Positions 8,057-14,308 of a DNA stretch of 14,308 nucleotides are shown piece after piece (the first letter of the stretch is position 1; every line of letters starts with the position of its first letter). Below the pieces are notes generated by a model. That model saw nothing but the letters and a program-made list of their open reading frames with translations, made no database searches and had not been told where the DNA came from. Position numbers and translations under genes: made by a program. Source of the stretch: Candidatus Atribacteria bacterium (lineage in GTDB: Bacteria > Atribacterota > Atribacteria > Atribacterales > Atribacteraceae); assembly GCA_018056205.1 (NCBI GenBank), contig JAGPGC010000014.1:1-14308 (forward strand), in the 5' to 3' direction.

Positions 8057-8240
8057 TTTTTTGTAGATGTATCGATGCGCTCCTCACCATTAGGTTTTTG
8101 TGTAGGCATTTCCATGCTTGTTTGTTGCCATCAAGCGGTTTGGATATCAATCAAAATAATTTTTCTGATTAAACTAGTATATTATATTTTTTATTCTGTC
8201 TATTGAATATATTTTTCTATTCTAAAGGAAATTTCTTTTT
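8057..8240 (+). other. Spacer without a recognised gene before the riboswitch
   Basis: The first part (about 8060-8150) is less AT-rich than the rest and contains GATGCGCTCCTCACCATTAG. The second (8151-8240) is very AT-rich. I see no intact gene, tRNA or terminator. A 62-codon minus-strand frame covers part of it and runs into the end of the DUF6062 gene, but it lacks a ribosome binding site and looks like a shadow. Confidence 0.5.
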
Positions 8241-8244
8241 TGCC

Positions 8245-8250
8245 GATAAT
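8245..8250 (+). promoter_or_regulatory. Candidate -10 element of the riboswitch transcript
   Basis: GATAAT differs from the -10 consensus at one base. It lies so that transcription would start near 8257, just before the first bases needed by the aptamer. No good -35 box is found at 16-18 bases upstream, so this is a positional inference. Confidence 0.4.
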
Positions 8251-8262
8251 ATTGGAAAAGAA

Positions 8263-8362
8263 TGGGTAGATGAAAAGGCAAACTTTCCTAAAGGAAAAGG
8301 CGCAAAGCTAAGAGCCTAAAGCATTTATAAGCCATGGCAGTCGAGCCGCCAAAACCCACCCA
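8263..8362 (+). ncRNA. Cyclic di-GMP-I (GEMM-I) riboswitch aptamer
   Basis: The conserved GEMM-I core is readable in order. GGCAAAC (8277-8283) opens a hairpin TTTCC/GGAAA (8284-8288/8293-8297) with a TAAA loop in place of the usual GNRA. Next comes GGCGCAAAGC (8299-8308), then TAAGAGCCTAAAG, a short variable segment, and ATGGCAGTCGAGCCGCC (8334-8350), where GGC and GCC pair. By my alignment to the Vibrio Vc2 aptamer, the ligand-contacting G20 corresponds to G8277. A G here indicates c-di-GMP rather than the cGAMP-binding variant, which has A. TGGGT (8263-8267) can pair with either ACCCA copy at 8354-8362 to close the structure. An intrinsic terminator follows directly, then the mannose-6-phosphate isomerase gene. 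Confidence 0.88.
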
Positions 8363-8384
8363 TCATCAGAAATGATGATTTTTT
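8362..8384 (+). terminator. Riboswitch expression-platform terminator
   Basis: ATCATCA (8362-8368) and TGATGAT (8373-8379) form a 7-bp stem on a GAAA tetraloop, followed by a T run to 8384. This is a weak to moderate intrinsic terminator placed 50 bases before the next start codon. Its left arm contains TCATC (8363-8367), which is complementary to GATGA at 8269-8273 just 5' of the aptamer core. An alternative pairing that would block termination is therefore possible. Whether ligand turns the gene on or off cannot be settled by eye. Confidence 0.82.
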
Positions 8385-8432
8385 AAACACGAACCATTTC
8401 CTGAGGAAAGTTTTCCAAGGAGGTTTTATGTA

Positions 8433-9035
8433 ATGGTTCGTAAAAACAGAAAAGTTGTGTCCTCTAGAAGAAATCTTAGAAAACCGGTTGGTCAAAAATA
8501 TATTGATGGAAATGAAGCTGTTGGTTTTTTATCAAAAAGTCTTTTTTTGCCTGAAGAAAAATCCACTTCTGCAACTCCATTCTATCTGAAAGAAAACGAA
8601 AAAAGTAATTTATCAGTATGTCTTGAAAATGAAGTAAACCTGCGAAGTAAAAATGAATTTTCTGCAGACTCTGTGCAAAAAGAACCGGTCCATATCGAAA
8701 AACCATGGGGTTATTATGTCATAATCGATCAGGGACCTCATTATAAGGTTAAAAAAATCGTCGTTAATCCCGGTAATCGCTTAAGTCTCCAAATGCACTT
8801 TCATCGTAATGAATACTGGTTGGTAACCCGAGGAAAGGCCTTTGTTACCATTGGAGATCAAAACTTCTTTTTATTTCCAAACCAGAGCACGTATATTCCC
8901 CAGCAAACTTTTCACCGCATGGAAAATCGTGGTAATGAAACCCTGGAAATAATTGAAGTTCAAAACGGCAATTGTATCTCTGAAGAAGATATTATTCGGA
9001 TTGAAGACGATTTTAACCGGAGTGAAATTATCTGA
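8433..9035 (+). CDS. Mannose-6-phosphate isomerase, type II cupin, with long N-terminal extension
   Basis: Residues 88-195 are the cupin domain that forms the C-terminal half of bifunctional ManC/AlgA proteins: EKPWGYY, a GNRLSLQMHFHRNEYW metal-site motif with His122, His124 and Glu127, then YIPQQTFHRMEN with His161 and LEIIEVQNG. It interconverts mannose-6-phosphate and fructose-6-phosphate, or a related sugar phosphate, feeding GDP-mannose. Residues 1-87 are basic at the start (MVRKNRKVVSSRRNLRK), then polar and low in complexity. I do not recognise them; standalone isomerases usually lack such an extension. The start at 8433 lies nine bases after AAGGAGG (8417-8423). An ATG at 8428 is followed at once by TAA, so ATGTAATG forms a start-stop overlapping the real start. 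The c-di-GMP riboswitch and terminator upstream should control it. The guanylyltransferase is the convergent neighbour. Confidence 0.88.
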   Translation: MVRKNRKVVSSRRNLRKPVGQKYIDGNEAVGFLSKSLFLPEEKSTSATPFYLKENEKSNLSVCLENEVNLRSKNEFSADSVQKEPVHIEKPWGYYVIIDQGPHYKVKKIVVNPGNRLSLQMHFHRNEYWLVTRGKAFVTIGDQNFFLFPNQSTYIPQQTFHRMENRGNETLEIIEVQNGNCISEEDIIRIEDDFNRSEII

Positions 9036-9056
9036 TTATTAACTGTACATAATAAA

Positions 9057-10124
9057 TTAAATAAGATTGTGAAACTCATCGCTTCTTTTCAGCTCCTGTA
9101 TTAATTCTTTAATCTTTTGGTCAAGGCTTTTAGACATCACTAAAACGGTAGTATCGGTTTCAACAATAATCAAGTCATTTACTCCAAAGGTTATGATTGG
9201 TTTCTGGGAATAAATAATATTATTATGACTCTGTAATCCAAAATGGGGACCAAGAGATAGATTATTTGATTTATTCACAGAGAACACCTTTTCCAATGCC
9301 GACCAGGAACCAATGTCGTTCCATTGAAAAGAAGCTGGGATAACCAGTACTCTCTCTGATTGCTCCATAATACCGTAATCGATGGAAATCGATGGAAGCG
9401 TTTTGAATACCTGAGATTTCACAGTTTCTAATTCTAGCGTTCCCCAATAGTGTTGAATAGTATTAAGCCCCTGAAAAAGGTCAGGCATATGGGTTGCTAT
9501 TTCTTCTAAAATGGTTTGGGCCTTCCAAATAAATATTCCACTGTTCCAGAGATAGTTAGGGTTGGAAAAAAAATAATTTGCTTTTTCGATATCTGGTTTC
9601 TCAATAAACTCAAGCACCTGACAAGCTTTTATATCCTGCTTGCAAAATTTCTCATCTCCATAGTGAATATAACCATAACCAGTGTGCGCTTCATTTGGCG
9701 TTATTCCTAAAGTAATAAGGTAATCTTTTATTCCAATTTCACAACCAAAATCAACAATTTCACGGAATCGTTCTTCATCAAAAATCAGGTGATCAGAAGG
9801 AATTACAATCATGACTTCGTCGGGGTTTTCATGAGCTATTGTGAGAGCACCTAATCCAATGCAGGGAGCAGTATTTCTCCCAACTGGTTCAATAATGATA
9901 TTTTTTTCTAATAGAAAAGGAACCTCCTTTAAGATTTCGGATTTAAAATTTTCCTGGGTTGCAACATAAATGCCATTCTCCCCCACCAAAGGAAGAATTC
10001 GATCAACTGTCATCTGAAAAAATGTTTTGTTCATTAAAGCCGCAAATTGTTTCGGTTTTTTTGAAACACTTAACGGCCAGAGACGTTCACCTTTTCCGCC
10101 TGCCATTATGAGGGCGATTGGCAT
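9057..10124 (-). CDS. manC: Mannose-1-phosphate guanylyltransferase (monofunctional)
   Basis: The enzyme makes GDP-mannose from mannose-1-phosphate and GTP. It has 355 residues, the short form without an isomerase domain (bifunctional forms run to about 470). Motifs in order: nucleotide-binding ALIMAGGKGERLWPLS followed by KKPKQF, EPVGRNTAPCIGLGA, the metal-site segment VIPSDHLI, LEFIEKP, NYLWNSGIFIW, SIDYGIMEQSE and FQWNDIGSW. The Thr of the usual GxGTRLWP motif is Glu here. I chose the ATG at 10124 (MPIALIMAGG), nine bases after GGAG; an in-frame ATG at 10139 would add five residues. It converges on the isomerase gene with a 21-base gap and no clear terminator between them. On the minus strand TATAAT (10164-10169) with TCGACA (10185-10190), spacing 15, is a possible promoter. 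Confidence 0.93.
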   Translation of the reverse strand: MPIALIMAGGKGERLWPLSVSKKPKQFAALMNKTFFQMTVDRILPLVGENGIYVATQENFKSEILKEVPFLLEKNIIIEPVGRNTAPCIGLGALTIAHENPDEVMIVIPSDHLIFDEERFREIVDFGCEIGIKDYLITLGITPNEAHTGYGYIHYGDEKFCKQDIKACQVLEFIEKPDIEKANYFFSNPNYLWNSGIFIWKAQTILEEIATHMPDLFQGLNTIQHYWGTLELETVKSQVFKTLPSISIDYGIMEQSERVLVIPASFQWNDIGSWSALEKVFSVNKSNNLSLGPHFGLQSHNNIIYSQKPIITFGVNDLIIVETDTTVLVMSKSLDQKIKELIQELKRSDEFHNLI

Positions 10125-10163
10125 GAGTATCATCTCCATTTACCATCGTGAAATAATAATCAT

Positions 10164-10190
10164 ATTATATCTTTCCCCGCAAACTGTCGA
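10164..10190 (-). promoter_or_regulatory. Candidate promoter of the guanylyltransferase gene
   Basis: On the minus strand a perfect TATAAT (10164-10169) lies 15 bases after TCGACA (10185-10190), which matches five of six bases of the -35 consensus. The spacing is short. Transcription would begin near 10157, leaving a leader of roughly 30 bases. Confidence 0.45.
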
Positions 10191-10229
10191 TTCATTACTT
10201 AATAATAATTTATACATGACCTAGTTACC

Positions 10230-10267
10230 TATAATAAAATTCACCATTCGTCCGATAAACTATGGTG
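10230..10267 (+). promoter_or_regulatory. Candidate -10 box and leader hairpin of the glycosyltransferase operon
   Basis: A perfect TATAAT (10230-10235) has no good -35 box. It predicts a start near 10242, where an inverted repeat begins: CACCAT (10242-10247) and ATGGTG (10262-10267) with a 14-base spacer. The hairpin would sit at the very 5' end of the message, or the repeat could be an operator at +1. A GGGAGG ribosome binding site follows shortly before the ATG at 10282. Confidence 0.4.
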
Positions 10268-10281
10268 TAGGGAGGTAAAAA

Positions 10282-10593
10282 ATGAAAACATTCTTTTTGG
10301 TGGTGTTGCTTGTTCTTACAACAAATACTATTAGTTTTGCAATAGCGAATTTGGAATTAAACTATCCACAAAATAAATCGGACACCTTTTTTTTGAAAAA
10401 CCAGTGTTTCGTCCAAGAATCACCTAAAATCATGATGAGTGGATTCAATTTTTATTCATCTTCAGGAAATATATCAAATAGAAATTTTTATCAACGCTAC
10501 CGAATCCACTTCTTCACCTTTTCTCTCATTCTAATAGGAGTGTTTTTTGGGGTTTTCTACACAAGAATGACTCAACCCCCAATAAAAAAATGA
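10282..10593 (+). CDS. Small membrane or secreted protein of unknown function
   Basis: This 103-residue protein begins with a signal-peptide-like stretch (MKTFFLVVLLVLTTNTISFA, probable cleavage near residue 20-22). It continues with a polar Asn/Ser-rich middle and ends with a membrane segment at about 75-94 (FFTFSLILIGVFFGVFY) and a short basic tail, PPIKK. After cleavage the middle would face outside and the tail the cytoplasm. I recognise no family. GGGAGG precedes the ATG at good distance. Its stop overlaps the start of the MshEN-glycosyltransferase in ATGA, implying coupled translation. The context suggests an accessory subunit of polymer synthesis or export, but that is only inference. 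Confidence 0.75.
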   Translation: MKTFFLVVLLVLTTNTISFAIANLELNYPQNKSDTFFLKNQCFVQESPKIMMSGFNFYSSSGNISNRNFYQRYRIHFFTFSLILIGVFFGVFYTRMTQPPIKK

Positions 10594-12449
10594 CCAGCAA
10601 ACCGATCGGCGAAATATTAGTTGAAAAAAATCTTATTACCAAGAAACAGTTAGCTCAGGCCCTTGAGCTCCAAAAGGAAACTGGAAGTCTTTTGGGAGAA
10701 ATTCTTGTTTCCCTTGGTTCGATAACCCCTCTTCAGCTCTATCAAGTTATTACTCAACAAGGTCCTTATGAATACGCTGGAGAAAATCTCGATCTCCTTG
10801 TCCAAGAAATAGACCCAAAGTTACTCTCGCTTTTCAATTCCCAAGACTTTTTTCAGTTTTCCTTTTTTCCCTTTCGCTACCATCATGAGGAATACGAAAT
10901 CTTGACTCCCAATCCCAACAATGTATCACTTCGACAGTTTTTAGAAGAGAAATTTCCAGGAAAAAAGTTCACTATGAAATTAATCACGCCCTACGAATTG
11001 GATTGGCTGGCTCATATCTTTTTTAAAGATAAGTTTTTGCAAGAAGCCACTTCCGGCCTTTTTTATCGCTCTCCAGAGGAATCAGCAATGAGAGTTTTTA
11101 CTCCTTTTCAGTGGATCATTTTAGGTGCTTTATGCGCTCTTATAACAATTGGTATTTTTACTCTCCCTCGCTTAACCTTACTAATTTTGTTGGGTCTAGC
11201 TAATCTTTTTTATGCAATGAATGTAATATTTCGGTTTGTACTGAGCTCTTCCGGAGCAAAGCTTGACACAACAAGCTCATTATTCAAAAAAAATGAGTAT
11301 CAGCTTCGCCCCAGCGATCTCCCTATATACAGCATTTTGTTGCCCCTTTACCATGAACCTCCAAGCGTGATTCGTCAGCTGACAACCGCTATTCGAAATC
11401 TTGATTATCCACCTGAAAAACTTGATGTCATATTTCTTATCGAAGAAGATGATCATGAAACCTTGATTCATTGTAAAGCTGAAAAACCACCTTACAACGT
11501 TCGCTTTGTCATTGTTCCCGAAGGAATACCCAAAACCAAACCTCGAGCCTGCAATTTTGGGCTGGCTTTTGCACGGGGTGAATTTCTCACCATTTATGAT
11601 GCTGAAGATATCCCTGAAAGAGATCAACTCAAAAAATCGGTAGCTTATTTTCGCTCATCATCCCCGGACATTATGTGTTTTCAAAACGCTCTCAATTTTT
11701 ATAATGCCAATCAAAATTTCCTCACTCGATTATTCACTTTAGAATATTCCTACTGGTTTGATTACCTCCTTCCCGGTCTTTATATCAATCACTTACCCAT
11801 ACCTCTCGGAGGAACATCCAATCATTTTCGTACCCAGATCCTGCGAGAATTGGGAGGATGGGATCCGTATAATGTTACTGAAGATGCTGATTTAGGTATG
11901 AGAGCTAGTTATCGAGGTTATCGGGTCGGTATTCTTCCTTCAACAACTTTTGAAGAAGCCAACAGCCAAGTAAAAAATTGGATTCGCCAACGTTCTCGCT
12001 GGTTAAAGGGATATCTGCAGACCTTTTTGGTTCATAATCGCCATCCTCTCCAGGTTATCCGGAATTCAGGTTGGAAAGGATGGTTTACCCTCCAGGTATT
12101 TATTGGTGGAACCACTCTTGGGCAGGCATGTTCTCTCATTTTGTGGATTCTCTTTTTTATCTGGCTTTTCAATCGGGGTGAATTTCTGCAAAGCTATTTT
12201 TCCGGTCCTATCTTATACTTAGGAGTTTTTAACCTTACCATTGGTAATTTTTTAGGGATTTATCTGAGCATGTTGGCAGTTTTCAGAAGAGGAATTGACC
12301 AGCTTATTTTTTATTCACTTTTAAATCCTTTGTATTGGTGGCTTACCAGTATTGCTGCTTGGAAGGGTATCATTCAACTTTTTACCCGACCCTTTTTCTG
12401 GGAAAAAACTATTCATGGGTTACAGTTAGAGGAAAAACAGGATGAATAA
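10590..12449 (+). CDS. Membrane glycosyltransferase family 2 with N-terminal MshEN-type c-di-GMP domain
   Basis: This protein has 619 residues. Residues 5-57 carry two 24-residue MshEN-type motifs separated by exactly five residues. The first, from Pro5, reads IGEILVEKN then LITKKQLAQALELQ. The second, from Leu34, reads LGEILVSLG then SITPLQLYQVITQQ. MshEN domains of type II secretion ATPases bind c-di-GMP. The Arg that opens each consensus motif is Pro and Leu here, so binding is not assured. Two membrane helices (about 172-215) precede a processive GT-A domain: YSILLPLYHEP, DAED (337-340), TED (430-432) and QRSRW (467-471), the catalytic pattern of cellulose-synthase-like and NrfB-like enzymes. 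More helices lie at about 500-600. It likely polymerises a polysaccharide at the inner membrane. It is coupled to the small protein upstream (ATGA) and overlaps the next gene by eight bases. Confidence 0.9.
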   Translation: MTSKPIGEILVEKNLITKKQLAQALELQKETGSLLGEILVSLGSITPLQLYQVITQQGPYEYAGENLDLLVQEIDPKLLSLFNSQDFFQFSFFPFRYHHEEYEILTPNPNNVSLRQFLEEKFPGKKFTMKLITPYELDWLAHIFFKDKFLQEATSGLFYRSPEESAMRVFTPFQWIILGALCALITIGIFTLPRLTLLILLGLANLFYAMNVIFRFVLSSSGAKLDTTSSLFKKNEYQLRPSDLPIYSILLPLYHEPPSVIRQLTTAIRNLDYPPEKLDVIFLIEEDDHETLIHCKAEKPPYNVRFVIVPEGIPKTKPRACNFGLAFARGEFLTIYDAEDIPERDQLKKSVAYFRSSSPDIMCFQNALNFYNANQNFLTRLFTLEYSYWFDYLLPGLYINHLPIPLGGTSNHFRTQILRELGGWDPYNVTEDADLGMRASYRGYRVGILPSTTFEEANSQVKNWIRQRSRWLKGYLQTFLVHNRHPLQVIRNSGWKGWFTLQVFIGGTTLGQACSLILWILFFIWLFNRGEFLQSYFSGPILYLGVFNLTIGNFLGIYLSMLAVFRRGIDQLIFYSLLNPLYWWLTSIAAWKGIIQLFTRPFFWEKTIHGLQLEEKQDE

Positions 12450-13575
12450 AAAAACCATTCCTGCCATTATTTTCTATGTATTCTGCTTTTTTCTCTTTTA
12501 TTTCTTTACTCTTTTAGCACGAGAAAAAGGGTTGATATCATCCGAAGTTGATTTTTATAGCAACCGGGCACAAATCTTTTTTTCTTCCGGAGCCGAACAA
12601 CCGAAAATACTCTTTCTTACCTATCCCTTCTTGCCTTTTCTCTTTGCTTTGATCGGTTACCTTCCTATTCTCATTCCTCCGGTTATTGGAATCTTTACCA
12701 TTTGGCTATTGTCCAAAATGATCATTCAGAAAAACCTGCCACCATTTTTTATTCTCTTGATAATTGCTTCTCCTTTTTTTCTCTTGTCGCTTTCCTACCC
12801 TTCATTTTTCTTGTTAGCACTTTTTATTACCATTACCATCGTCAATATCGTGCAATATCATGAAACCCAGTCTATTTATTTTTTCTTTCTTGCAGGAATA
12901 AGCCTTGGAATAGGAACTTTAACTCAATTATCCTTTCTTTGGGCTGTTATCCCAGTGATCATTTTTCAATGGTTTTTTTTCCGTGACTCACTTTTAAGAA
13001 AAACTTCCCTTTTTCTAGTATCACTCTTTCCTCCAGCTTTTTTCCTTGCTACTATCCTATTTTTTAATTGGGTTTTTTCTGGTGATCCCTTTTTATTTCT
13101 CAATACTTCTTCGCTGAACCTGAAATATTATCTTCCAGAACTTTTAACCTCATCTTCATATAATTTACCGATGTTTTTTTCTAAACTTTGGTTTATTTAT
13201 CCCTTTCTTGGATTGCTCTTTTTTCAAGGTAAGGTAAGAATTTTCTGGATGATTAGCGTCATCATTCTCTCTTTTATTCTTTTTCAAAATCAGCCTCTGT
13301 TTCTTCCGATTTCATTTTTGACTATCATTGGTCTTCTTCTTTGGAATAAAAAAAGTGGTTATCAGCTTATTACTGGCATTATCGTATTCCTTTTGGCTTC
13401 AGGCTTGGGGTGGTATTTCTTTTTAAACCATCAGGATTCCTATTTTTCAGCTCAAGGCTCAAACCAAAAGACTCTTTCTCCTAATCAATCGATAATGCAA
13501 AAAACTGCCCATTCGGATTCCTTGTTCTTCATCCATTTTGGTCAAGATCCTTTTCTTTCATTAAGCTGTGAATGA
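12442..13575 (+). CDS. Polytopic membrane protein, probable GT-C type glycosyltransferase
   Basis: This 377-residue protein has about ten hydrophobic segments, the first directly after MNKKT. The loop after helix 1 reads SSEVDFYSNRAQIFFSSG and then YPFLPFLFALIG. This resembles the acidic-residue loop (D/E-x-x-Y-x-x-A, then YPP) of PMT/ArnT-like GT-C enzymes, which use lipid-linked sugars on the outer face. The enzyme would modify a glycan or lipid carrier; the substrate is unknown. It is shorter than many PMT-family proteins and lacks a large soluble C-terminal domain, ending in a polar Ser/Gln-rich tail. Its start overlaps the glycosyltransferase stop by eight bases, with GAGG upstream inside that gene, so it is the third gene of the operon. 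Assignment to GT-C is by pattern only; a flippase or polymerase role is also possible. Confidence 0.65.
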   Translation: MNKKTIPAIIFYVFCFFLFYFFTLLAREKGLISSEVDFYSNRAQIFFSSGAEQPKILFLTYPFLPFLFALIGYLPILIPPVIGIFTIWLLSKMIIQKNLPPFFILLIIASPFFLLSLSYPSFFLLALFITITIVNIVQYHETQSIYFFFLAGISLGIGTLTQLSFLWAVIPVIIFQWFFFRDSLLRKTSLFLVSLFPPAFFLATILFFNWVFSGDPFLFLNTSSLNLKYYLPELLTSSSYNLPMFFSKLWFIYPFLGLLFFQGKVRIFWMISVIILSFILFQNQPLFLPISFLTIIGLLLWNKKSGYQLITGIIVFLLASGLGWYFFLNHQDSYFSAQGSNQKTLSPNQSIMQKTAHSDSLFFIHFGQDPFLSLSCE

Positions 13576-13631
13576 CCACATTCTGAAATCGTTAATAAGT
13601 AAGGTAGTATTTATGAAAAAAACTTCGCCCA

Positions 13632-14308
13632 TTAAGAAACCGACGTTGATATATGCTTTAGTTGTTCGCTGGCTTGTAACGGTTTTTCGACTAATTCATC
13701 TCCAACCAATCTTCCGTCACGAAAGTGAAGGATCCGCTTCGCATGATGTGCAATATCTCTTTCGTGTGTAACTAGAAGAATCGTTTTGCCTTGCTCATTT
13801 AAGTTCTGGAATATTTGTATTACTTCTTCACCGGTTTTGCTATCAAGATTTCCAGTTGGTTCATCTGCCAATAGAATACTTGGATCGTTAACCAATGCTC
13901 GCGCAATAGCAACTCGTTGAGATTCCCCTCCTGAAAGTTGGTTTGGATGATGAAATATCCGGTTTTCCAACCCCACTTGGATGAGGGTATTTTTAGCAAT
14001 TTTTTTCCTTTGAGCACCGGAGACTCCAGCATAGATTAAGGGGAGTTCAACATTCTGAAAAGCGTTGAGTCGTGGTAGCAGGTTATAGGTCTGAAAAATA
14101 AATCCAATTTTTTTATTTCGTATATTCGCCAGAATATTTTCTTTTAATCGGGATACTTCTTGTCCTTCGAGATAATAATTGCCTTTGGTTGCTCGGTCTA
14201 AACACCCAACAATATACATTAAGGTTGACTTGCCCGAACCAGATGGTCCCATTATCGCAATAAATTCATCTCTATTGACTTGGAAGCTAACATCTTTGAG
14301 AGCGATAA
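13632..14308 (-). CDS. ABC transporter ATP-binding protein, MacB/LolD type (5' end outside window)
   Basis: The frame remains open to the right edge, so the gene starts outside. The ATG at 14252 is internal, at the Walker A motif. Visible residues begin [18 protein letters not shown], then Walker [10 protein letters not shown] (20-28 of the fragment), a Q-loop at [20 protein letters not shown], signature [15 protein letters not shown], Walker [14 protein letters not shown], and the H-loop VTHERDIA. The Q-loop context [17 protein letters not shown] and DEPTGNLDS are characteristic of the MacB/LolD/FtsE-like group that works with FtsX-type permeases in lipoprotein, macrolide or peptide export. 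Its permease is probably upstream on the minus strand, outside the window. The C-terminal tail (about 25 residues after [11 protein letters not shown]) is unremarkable. It converges on the membrane-protein operon across a 56-base gap without a visible terminator. Confidence 0.93.
   Translation of the reverse strand, partial: IALKDVSFQVNRDEFIAIMGPSGSGKSTLMYIVGCLDRATKGNYYLEGQEVSRLKENILANIRNKKIGFIFQTYNLLPRLNAFQNVELPLIYAGVSGAQRKKIAKNTLIQVGLENRIFHHPNQLSGGESQRVAIARALVNDPSILLADEPTGNLDSKTGEEVIQIFQNLNEQGKTILLVTHERDIAHHAKRILHFRDGRLVGDELVEKPLQASEQLKHISTSVS

Noticed and set aside
7962..8150. 62-codon minus-strand frame over the end of the DUF6062 gene
   Set aside because: No ribosome binding site, overlaps a better-supported gene, no known family.
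11280..11627. 115-codon minus-strand frame inside the glycosyltransferase
   Set aside because: It lies wholly opposite the conserved GT2 domain and has no start signals: a shadow frame.
13568..13771. 67-codon plus-strand frame overlapping the end of the GT-C-like gene
   Set aside because: Most of it is antisense to the conserved C-terminal part of the ABC ATPase, and it has no Shine-Dalgarno site of note.
1..14308. CRISPR arrays, tRNA, rRNA, intact insertion sequences, attachment sites
   Set aside because: I looked for regular repeats, cloverleaf signatures and transposase or integrase motifs and found none beyond one very doubtful trace in 6909-7360.

Overview
The window is AT-rich bacterial chromosome with strong Shine-Dalgarno sites, short overlaps between genes and compact operons. 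The gene mix (a C_GCAxxG_C_C redox domain, a FloA/NfeD pair, a carbohydrate ABC importer, a short monofunctional mannose-1-phosphate guanylyltransferase and a c-di-GMP riboswitch) suggests an anaerobic, possibly thermophilic, low-GC bacterium. Atribacterota, Thermotogota or a deep Firmicutes lineage would all fit. This placement is a guess from gene content, and there is no rRNA to test it.

Positions 1-4130 look like a carbohydrate, probably polyol, uptake and oxidation region. The first gene is cut by the window edge. It reads as the C-terminal domain of a mannitol-1-phosphate/mannitol-type dehydrogenase fused in frame to a C_GCAxxG_C_C domain. A secreted family 1 solute-binding protein follows, then an intra-operon hairpin, then two MalF/MalG-type permeases that overlap. 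No ATPase is present. A strong bidirectional hairpin at 4091-4130 separates this operon from the convergent one.

Positions 4181-6759 on the minus strand hold a membrane-quality operon: a long NfeD-type membrane serine protease, flotillin-like FloA, and a translationally coupled 66-residue unknown. Positions 6760-7429 have no intact gene but carry a decayed reading frame with an in-frame TAG. A DUF6062-type Cys-rich protein follows on the plus strand.

Positions 8240-13575 are the most interesting part and look like an exopolysaccharide locus under double cyclic-di-GMP control. A c-di-GMP-I (GEMM-I) riboswitch followed by an intrinsic terminator precedes a type II mannose-6-phosphate isomerase cupin with an unusual 87-residue N-terminal extension. 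The partner activity, mannose-1-phosphate guanylyltransferase, is a separate convergent gene. Divergent from it is a three-gene operon: a small secreted or membrane protein of unknown function, a processive membrane glycosyltransferase carrying an N-terminal tandem MshEN-type domain (a known c-di-GMP-binding fold), and a polytopic GT-C-like membrane protein. The proposed logic is that c-di-GMP tunes the GDP-mannose supply at the RNA level and polymer synthesis or export at the protein level.

The window ends inside a minus-strand MacB/LolD-type ABC ATPase whose 5' end lies outside.
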